A stretch of DNA of 10,849 bases from Pseudomonadota bacterium. GTDB lineage: Bacteria; Pseudomonadota; Alphaproteobacteria; Rhizobiales; Devosiaceae. The stretch is from NCBI GenBank assembly GCA_023390785.1, contig JAEWCE010000254.1, forward strand, positions 1-10,849, read 5' to 3'. The notes under the pieces are model-generated. The model saw only the letters and a list, made by a program, of their open reading frames with translations. It had not been told where the DNA came from and ran no database searches. The translations under genes were made by a program, and so were the position numbers. Each line of letters begins with the position of its first letter. Position 1 is the first letter of the stretch. Positions 6,224-10,849 of this stretch are shown here, piece by piece.

Positions 6224-7939
6224 CTAGCCGGCGATCCGCGCCGCCGCGGCGTTCTCGTCGAGGATGGCGTGCATTTCCGCGGCCGTCTTCGGCCGGCCGA
6301 AATGGTAGCCTTGCCCAACCTTGCATCCCATCATCTTGAGCATCCACGCCTGGTCGGCGGTTTCGATGCCTTCGGCGATGACGATCTTGTCGAGCGCTTC
6401 GCTCAGCATCATCACCGCGCGCACGATGACGCCGGCCTGCTGGTCGCCCGGCAGCCGCTTCACGAAGCTCTGGTCGATCTTGATCTTGTCGATCGGCAAC
6501 CGCCCGATGTAGCTCAGCGACGAATAGCCGGTGCCGAAATCGTCGAGCGCGATGCCGACGCCGAGATTGCGCAGCCGCTGCAGCGCGTCGGTCACGGCCC
6601 GCGCATTCGACATGAAGATGCCTTCGGTGATCTCGATGTCGAGCCGGTGCGCCGGCAGGCCCGAGCGCTTCAGCGCCTCCGTCACCTCCTCGACCACATC
6701 GACCAGTTCAAACTGGATCGGCGAGACGTTGACCGAGAGTTTCAGATGCCCGGGCCAGCCGGCGACCTCGCGGCATGCCGCTTCGAGGATCCAGCGCCCG
6801 AGTTCGACGATCTTGCCCGTCTCCTCGGCCACCGGGATGAACCGCTCTGGCGAGACCGCCCCGAGCTCGGGATGCAGCCAGCGCATCAGCGCCTCGACGC
6901 CGATGATCGTGCCGTCATCAAGCGAGGCCTGCGGCTGGAACATCAGCGAAATCTCGCCGCGCTCCATCGCCTGCTGCATGGCCGTCTCGAGCTCTTGCCG
7001 CGCCCTGAGGCTGGCATCCATCTCGGGCGAGAACGAAGCATGCGCCCGCCCTGCCCCTTCGCGCGCAATCGACAGCGCCATGTCGGCATGGCTCAGCAAT
7101 TGCTCCGGATCGTAGCCGGACACCTGCGAGTGGCTGATCCCGACCTCCGCGCCGATGATCGCCCGGTGCGGGCCGAGCTGGTAGGGGAGCACCAGCCGAT
7201 CCTGCAGCAGTTCGCAGAACTGGACCGATTCCTCCGGATCGAGCCCCGGATGCGCCACGGCAAAGCCATGCCCGGCCAGCCGCGCCACGTACAGCGCACC
7301 GCTGGCCCTGAGGCGGCCGACGACCTGCTTGAGCAACATGTCGCCATGCGCATGCCCGAGCGCGTCGTTGACCGGCTTGAAGCGCGCCAGGTCGATGGCC
7401 AGCACCGACAGCCCCTCGGCGCGTCCACGCTCGGTGGCGAAGCGCTCGTGGATCGCGCTGCACAGGCCCGTGCGCGACAGCGCCCCGGTGAGCGGATCGT
7501 GCGAGGCGAGAAAGCTCAGCCGTTCTTCGGCCCGCCGGCGCTCGGTCACGTCCCAGAAATTGAGGCAGGCGACGCGGCCGGTATCCACGTCGCTGGCGGT
7601 CACGGCGTATTGCAGCACGAGGCGATCGTCCTCGCCCGGACCCTGCCGGATGACCGCCAGCGCCAGTTCGGTGCTGGGTGTCACGCCGGTGAGCACGTTC
7701 TCGATGGCGCGCCGCATCTCCTGCGGCAGGGCCGGCTTGATGGCGCGCCCTTCCAGGGGCGCCCCGCCATTCAGCAGATCCGAGGCGATGCGGCTGGCGG
7801 CGACGATGGTGCCGGCAGCGTCCACCACCACCATGCCGTTGAAATTGTCGCTGACCACCTGGGCCAGTGTCGCGGCCGGCGGCCGACGGCGCAGCGCCCG
7901 CCACCCGGCCCCGATCGCCGACGTCAATGACAGCGGCAT
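6224..7939 (-). CDS. PAS - degenerate GGDEF - EAL protein, probable cyclic-di-GMP phosphodiesterase
   Basis: A 571-residue protein from the ATG at 7939. Numbering below follows the longer frame from 7969, which adds 10 residues. A PAS-like sensor (about 34-145) is followed by a GGDEF-family domain from LSFLASHDPLTGALSRTG (151-168), but the signature is AGHGF (232-236) and no inhibitory RxxD site is seen, so cyclase activity is unlikely. The EAL domain (about 335-575) looks intact: EALMRW (359-364), N414 of VNVSP, E446 and E449 of EITEG, DDFGTG (476-481), K497 of KIDQSFV, E533 of AEGIE and Q553 of GQGYHFGRP. It should therefore hydrolyse cyclic-di-GMP to pGpG in the cytoplasm. No membrane helix is evident. 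The start at 7939 has GAGG exactly 6 bases upstream. ATGs at 7969 and 7945 lack a properly spaced site. It lies 47 bases downstream of nothing on its own strand except acs, whose stop is at 8016. Confidence 0.92.
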   Translation of the reverse strand: MPLSLTSAIGAGWRALRRRPPAATLAQVVSDNFNGMVVVDAAGTIVAASRIASDLLNGGAPLEGRAIKPALPQEMRRAIENVLTGVTPSTELALAVIRQGPGEDDRLVLQYAVTASDVDTGRVACLNFWDVTERRRAEERLSFLASHDPLTGALSRTGLCSAIHERFATERGRAEGLSVLAIDLARFKPVNDALGHAHGDMLLKQVVGRLRASGALYVARLAGHGFAVAHPGLDPEESVQFCELLQDRLVLPYQLGPHRAIIGAEVGISHSQVSGYDPEQLLSHADMALSIAREGAGRAHASFSPEMDASLRARQELETAMQQAMERGEISLMFQPQASLDDGTIIGVEALMRWLHPELGAVSPERFIPVAEETGKIVELGRWILEAACREVAGWPGHLKLSVNVSPIQFELVDVVEEVTEALKRSGLPAHRLDIEITEGIFMSNARAVTDALQRLRNLGVGIALDDFGTGYSSLSYIGRLPIDKIKIDQSFVKRLPGDQQAGVIVRAVMMLSEALDKIVIAEGIETADQAWMLKMMGCKVGQGYHFGRPKTAAEMHAILDENAAAARIAG

Positions 7940-7945
7940 ACTCAT

Positions 7946-7949
7946 CCTC
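7946..7949 (-). promoter_or_regulatory. Ribosome binding site that decides the start of the EAL-protein gene
   Basis: GAGG on the minus strand is 6 bases before ATG 7939. It abuts the ATG at 7945 and lies inside the frame starting at 7969, so it fits only the 7939 start. Confidence 0.55.
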
Positions 7950-8015
7950 ACCAGCCCATCAGCCGCCATTATGCGAGGCGGCTGGTGAGGAAAGATTAAC
8001 GCCGGGGCCCGGAAA

Positions 8016-9959
8016 CTACTTGTTCTGCCGGTTCTCGATCAGATCCGAGACCACCGTGGGATCGGCCAGCGTGGTCGTATCACCCAACGAGCCGTACTCG
8101 TTCTCGGCGATCTTGCGCAGGATGCGGCGCATGATCTTGCCGGAGCGGGTCTTGGGCAGGCTGGGAGCGAACTGGATCAGATCGGGCACCGCATGGGCGC
8201 CGATCTCCTTGCGCACCCACGATTTGAGCTCGGCCTTGAGCGCGTCGTCGCCCTTTTCGCCCGCCATCAGCGTGACGTAGCAGTAGAGCGCCTGCCCCTT
8301 GATGTGGTGCGGATAGCCGACCACGGCTGCCTCGGCCACCTTCGGGTGCGCCACCAGCGCGCTCTCGACCTCGGCGGTGCCGATGCGGTGGCCGGAGACG
8401 TTGAGCACGTCGTCGACCCGCCCGGTGATCCAGTAGTAGCCGTCCTCGTCGCGACGGCAGCCGTCACCGCTGAAATAATAGCCCTTGTACTGGGTGAAGT
8501 AGGTGGCAACGAACCGGTCGTGGTCGCCATAGACGGTGCGCATCTGCCCCGGCCAGCTGTCCTTGATGGCCAGCACGCCTTCGGCCTTGGTCGATTCCTG
8601 CACCACGCCCTCGGGCGACAGCACTACCGGCTGCACCCCATAGAACGGGACCGTCGCCGACCCCGGCTTGGTGGCGATGGCGCCCGGGAACGGCGCAATC
8701 ATGTGCCCGCCCGTCTCGGTCTGCCACCAGGCGTCGACGATCTCGCAGCGCTCCTTGCCGACATGCTTGTGGTACCAGAGCCAGGCCTCGGGATTGATCG
8801 GCTCGCCCACCGTGCCCAGCGTACGCAGCGTCGGCATGGCATATTTGTCGGGGAATTGCGGCCCGGCGCCCATCAGGGCGCGGATCGCCGTGGGCGCGGT
8901 GTGGAAGATGTTGACCTTGTGCTTTTCCACCACCTGCCAGCAGCGCCCGGCGTCCGGATAGCTCGGCACGCCCTCGAACATCAGCGTCGTTGCGCCGTTG
9001 GCGAGCGGACCGTAGACGATATAGGTGTGGCCGGTGACCCAGCCGACGTCGGCGGTGCACCAGAACACGTCGCCGTCACGGTAATCGAAGCTGCGCTCAT
9101 GCGTGAGCGTGCCCCAGACAAGATAGCCGCCGGTGGTATGCAGCACGCCCTTCGGCTTGCCGGTCGAGCCCGAGGTGTAGAGGATGAACAGCGCGTCCTC
9201 GGCGTTCATGCGCTCGGGCGGGCACTCGGCGCTCACCTTGGCGGCGAGGTCGTGGTACCAGACGTCGCGGCCGGGCTTCATGTCGACCTTGTTGCCCGTG
9301 ACCTTGCAGACGATGACGCGGGTGACGCCTTCGGCCTTGGCCAGCGCCTCGTCGACGTTCTTCTTGAGCGGGATCAGCTTGCCGCCGCGGCGCCCCTCAT
9401 CGGCGGTGAGGACGATGGTGCTGGCGCAATCGTTGACGCGGCCGGCAATCGATTCCGGCGAGAAGCCGCCGAAGATGACCGAATGCACCGCCCCGATGCA
9501 GGCGCAGGCCAGCATCGCCACGGCGGTGTCGATGACCATGGGCATGTAGATGGTGACGCGGTCGCCCTTCTTGACGCCCTCGGCCTTGAGCACGTTGGCG
9601 AAGCGGCAGACGCGCTCGTAGAGCTGGCGATAGGTGACCCGCTCGTCGGTGCCCGGCTCGTCGCCTTCCCAGATGATCGCCGTCTGGTCGCCGCGGGTTT
9701 CGAGGTGCCGGTCGAGGCAGTTGTACGAGGCGTTCAGCTCGCCGTCCTCGTACCATTTGATCGAGATGTTGGGGTAGGCAAAGCTGGTGTTCTTGATCTT
9801 GGTGGGGAACTTGAACCAGTCGAGGCGCTTGGCCTGCTCCGCCCAGAAACCGTCGGGATCCTTGATCGAGCGCGCGTACAGCTCGTCATATTGCGCCTTG
9901 GTGGTCAGGGTTCGCGCCTTGGCCGCCTCGCTCGGTGGAAACAAAAGATTGTCCGACAT
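8016..9959 (-). CDS. acs: Acetyl-CoA synthetase (AMP-forming)
   Basis: A 647-residue protein of the expected Acs length. It converts acetate, ATP and CoA to acetyl-CoA, AMP and pyrophosphate through acetyl-adenylate in the cytoplasm. Visible landmarks are the Acs N-terminal domain with YxELYxxSIxDPxxFW-type sequence (24-39), the P-loop YTSGSTGKPKG (261-271), TVGEPINPEAW (383-393), the acetate-pocket and adenine block WWQTETGG (411-418) and the hinge region ITGRVDDVLNVSGHRIGTAE (511-530). The C-terminal PKTRSGKIMRR carries the catalytic Lys608, the residue that protein acetyltransferases acetylate and sirtuins deacetylate in studied bacteria. All key residues are present. A good ribosome site, GGAGG, lies 6 bases before the ATG. 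Acs is transcribed away from the GNAT gene. The EAL-protein gene follows in the same direction, with its coding start (7939) 76 bases past the acs stop. Confidence 0.98.
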   Translation of the reverse strand: MSDNLLFPPSEAAKARTLTTKAQYDELYARSIKDPDGFWAEQAKRLDWFKFPTKIKNTSFAYPNISIKWYEDGELNASYNCLDRHLETRGDQTAIIWEGDEPGTDERVTYRQLYERVCRFANVLKAEGVKKGDRVTIYMPMVIDTAVAMLACACIGAVHSVIFGGFSPESIAGRVNDCASTIVLTADEGRRGGKLIPLKKNVDEALAKAEGVTRVIVCKVTGNKVDMKPGRDVWYHDLAAKVSAECPPERMNAEDALFILYTSGSTGKPKGVLHTTGGYLVWGTLTHERSFDYRDGDVFWCTADVGWVTGHTYIVYGPLANGATTLMFEGVPSYPDAGRCWQVVEKHKVNIFHTAPTAIRALMGAGPQFPDKYAMPTLRTLGTVGEPINPEAWLWYHKHVGKERCEIVDAWWQTETGGHMIAPFPGAIATKPGSATVPFYGVQPVVLSPEGVVQESTKAEGVLAIKDSWPGQMRTVYGDHDRFVATYFTQYKGYYFSGDGCRRDEDGYYWITGRVDDVLNVSGHRIGTAEVESALVAHPKVAEAAVVGYPHHIKGQALYCYVTLMAGEKGDDALKAELKSWVRKEIGAHAVPDLIQFAPSLPKTRSGKIMRRILRKIAENEYGSLGDTTTLADPTVVSDLIENRQNK

Positions 9960-9965
9960 TGGGCT

Positions 9966-9970
9966 CCTCC
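9966..9970 (-). promoter_or_regulatory. Strong ribosome binding site of acs
   Basis: GGAGG on the minus strand lies 6 bases before the acs ATG at 9959, a near-ideal Shine-Dalgarno site that fixes this start. Confidence 0.7.
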
Positions 9971-9976
9971 AATTCT

Positions 9977-9984
9977 TTTGCGAA
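9977..9984. promoter_or_regulatory. TTTGC-type sequence upstream of acs (candidate regulator site)
   Basis: TTTGCGAA lies 18 bases upstream of the acs start, close to a perfect 8-bp palindrome AACCGGTT (9983-9990) that it overlaps by two bases. Short-chain fatty-acid regulators of the RamB/PccR type recognise TTTGCAAA-like sites in other bacteria. This site is only a partial match, and the position so close to the start codon is ambiguous. Confidence 0.2.
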
Positions 9985-10086
9985 CCGGTTTAGCCACTGC
10001 CCCGCGTGTGGGCAAGGAGACCACTTGTCCCCCCGTTAACCCCACGCGCGCTCTGTCCTGTGGCCGCGCCGCCGCCGGGAGTATCC
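9985..10086. other. Core of the acs / GNAT divergent intergenic region
   Basis: The two genes share a 159-base non-coding region (9960-10118) that must carry both promoters. On the minus strand TTGCCC followed after 17 bases by TAAACC is the nearest thing to an acs promoter, but its -10 box is poor. No clear promoter for the GNAT gene stands out. The middle is GC-rich with no hairpin or long repeat I would defend. Confidence 0.3.
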
Positions 10087-10097
10087 TTTGCGGCAAA
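10087..10097. promoter_or_regulatory. Perfect inverted repeat TTTGCGGCAAA (candidate operator)
   Basis: Arms TTTGC and GCAAA are separated by a single base, 21 bases before the GNAT start and 127 bases upstream of the acs start. The arms match the half-sites of the TTTGCAAA-type operators used by acetate and propionate regulators in some actinobacteria and alphaproteobacteria, although the one-base spacer differs from the usual site. The symmetry is seen in the sequence. The function is inferred. Confidence 0.3.
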
Positions 10098-10118
10098 TTT
10101 CTGAAGCGAGCTTGACCG

Positions 10119-10739
10119 ATGGCTGACCTGACGCTGACCTCCGCTGCTCCGACCCAGACCGACGCCAAGGCGATGCCGCGGTTTTCGACCCGCGCCGCCA
10201 CCCCTGCCGATCTCGACATCATCCACCACGAGCTGATGCTGGTGATCGACGAGAGCCCCCATTACAACGCCGAGTTCAAGGCCTGGGAGAAGGCCCGGCT
10301 GACGAAGTCCTACCTGCGCATGCTGCAGCGCCAGGACCCCTGGCACGTGATTTCGCTGCTGTCCGAAGGCCGCGTCGGCGGCGCGCTGATCTCGGGGCCG
10401 GAATTCGGGGCCGTGTTCCGCTACTGGAGCTGGATCTTCCCGGCCTTCCGCCAGACCCGGCTGGGCATGCACGGCATGCGCGCCTTCGACGAGCACTTCG
10501 ACAACGGCAAGTTCCACAAGGCCTATACGTTCGTGCGTCCCGAGAACGAGGTTGCCCTGGCCCTGCTCCGCCGCTACGGCTACGTCGAGACCGCGGTACT
10601 CAAGCAGCACATTTTCGGCCAGGACTATTGCGTGATGGAAAAGCCCTACACCAAGGTCACCGAGGGCTATGACCACGGCGTGTCGCAGGGCCGGATCGGC
10701 CGCGCCATCGCGCGGATCAACGAGCTGCTGGGGCGCTGA
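10119..10739 (+). CDS. GNAT-fold N-acetyltransferase
   Basis: A 206-residue protein with a GNAT layout. It has an N-terminal FSTRAATPADLDIIHHELM segment (22-40) typical of strand 1 and helix 1, a central strand EGRVGGALIS (83-92), and the C-terminal motif B region ENEVALALLRRYGYVETAVL (142-161), in which the Asn, helix and G-Y-x-E follow the usual acetyl-CoA-fold pattern. The pyrophosphate-loop sequence RQTRLGMHGM (111-120) only loosely follows the Q/R-x-x-G-x-G/A motif, so cofactor binding is likely but not textbook. The first 18 residues (Thr/Ala-rich) precede the fold, and an ATG at 10173 is a possible alternative start, but neither start has a strong ribosome site. The substrate is unknown: a small molecule, a protein amine, or, from its divergent position, acetyl-CoA synthetase. 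No membrane segment is seen. Confidence 0.8.
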   Translation: MADLTLTSAAPTQTDAKAMPRFSTRAATPADLDIIHHELMLVIDESPHYNAEFKAWEKARLTKSYLRMLQRQDPWHVISLLSEGRVGGALISGPEFGAVFRYWSWIFPAFRQTRLGMHGMRAFDEHFDNGKFHKAYTFVRPENEVALALLRRYGYVETAVLKQHIFGQDYCVMEKPYTKVTEGYDHGVSQGRIGRAIARINELLGR

Positions 10740-10849
10740 GCGCATCTCAAATTGAGGGCGAGCGGACGCGTCCACCGGCCCAACCGGCGATGTCAAAGAG
10801 CAGCGCCGCAGGTCTGCGGCATGGCGAGGCTCCGCTCCCGGAGCCGGTA
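10740..10849. other. Window-end region with hairpins, no gene identified
   Basis: After the GNAT stop come a small inverted repeat CTCAA-A-TTGAG (10746-10756), a hairpin GCCGCA-GGTC-TGCGGC (10805-10820) and a second hairpin GGCTCCG-CTCC-CGGAGCC (10828-10845). No T-run follows within the window, so a terminator is possible but unproven. On the minus strand a frame is open from the window edge to a stop at 10793-10795 (18 codons), too short to call. Confidence 0.4.
10828..10845. repeat. Inverted repeat, 7-bp stem with 4-base loop
   Basis: GGCTCCG (10828-10834) pairs perfectly with CGGAGCC (10839-10845) around CTCC. Together with the neighbouring 6-bp hairpin (10805-10820) it could form a tandem hairpin at the end of the GNAT transcript or of a convergent neighbour. 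The sequence ends four bases later, so a following T-tract cannot be judged. Confidence 0.5.

Noticed and set aside
6269..7930. A 553-codon open frame antisense to the EAL-protein gene
   Set aside because: Low-complexity His/Arg/Asp-rich translation with no recognisable motif. The minus strand carries intact PAS, GGDEF-fold and EAL domains.
8001..8014. Short palindrome CCGGGGCCCGG just past the acs stop as a terminator
   Set aside because: The stem is only about 4 bp with a 3-base loop, and the following minus-strand sequence lacks a proper T-run, so I do not call it.
8193..10115. A 640-codon open frame antisense to acs
   Set aside because: It is the GC-rich mirror frame of acs. Its translation is rich in Arg, His, Ala and Gly with no domain, while the opposite strand encodes a complete, unmistakable acetyl-CoA synthetase.
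10792..10797. TTGACA on the minus strand near the right edge as a -35 box
   Set aside because: No acceptable -10 box lies 16-19 bases downstream, and any such promoter would fire into the back of the GNAT gene.
1..10849. Search by eye for mobile elements, CRISPR arrays, toxin-antitoxin pairs and defence genes
   Set aside because: No transposase, integrase, evenly spaced repeats, attachment-like direct repeats or defence-domain motifs were seen. The composition looks uniform across the window.

Overview
This is a high-GC (roughly two-thirds G+C by eye), densely coded chromosomal segment. Gene content and protein style point to an alphaproteobacterium, most likely of the Hyphomicrobiales (a Devosia-like organism is plausible). 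That placement is inferred from remembered family resemblance, not from a database search. I see no phage, transposon, CRISPR, tRNA or rRNA signature. It reads as an ordinary housekeeping and accessory chromosome region, with no convincing new multi-gene system.

Layout: (1) 1-437, plus strand, the C-terminal end of a larger protein cut by the window edge, followed by a clear intrinsic terminator (473-500). (2) 505-4853, five genes all on the minus strand. In order of transcription they are an exported GH3 beta-N-acetylhexosaminidase, a LysE-type amino-acid exporter, an LpxH-like metallophosphoesterase, an HcaT-like MFS transporter and a small cupin. The last two overlap by 8 bases and are almost certainly co-translated. 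The first three are separated by 47-60 bases and may share a transcript. (3) 4956-6221, plus strand, a YegD-type Hsp70 ATPase-domain protein, divergent from the glycosidase and sharing a 102-base control region with it. (4) 6224-7939, minus strand, a PAS/degenerate-GGDEF/EAL protein whose stop codon lies only 2 bases from the Hsp70 stop. (5) 8016-9959, minus strand, acetyl-CoA synthetase (acs). Divergent from it across a 159-base region lies a GNAT-fold acetyltransferase (10119-10739). The last 110 bases hold two hairpins and no identifiable gene.

How the genes may work together: the cupin/MFS pair looks like a small uptake-plus-metabolism unit of unknown substrate. The exported glycosidase fits cell-wall turnover. 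The EAL protein should lower cyclic-di-GMP. Acs activates acetate. The divergent GNAT gene is in the position that known Acs-modifying acetyltransferases occupy in some other bacteria, but its sequence alone does not show that role.

The points most worth a second look are the acs/GNAT pair and the TTTGC-type sequences between them, the exported NagZ-like paralogue, the composite GGDEF/EAL enzyme with a destroyed GGDEF motif, and the conserved-looking C-terminal block of the truncated left-edge protein.
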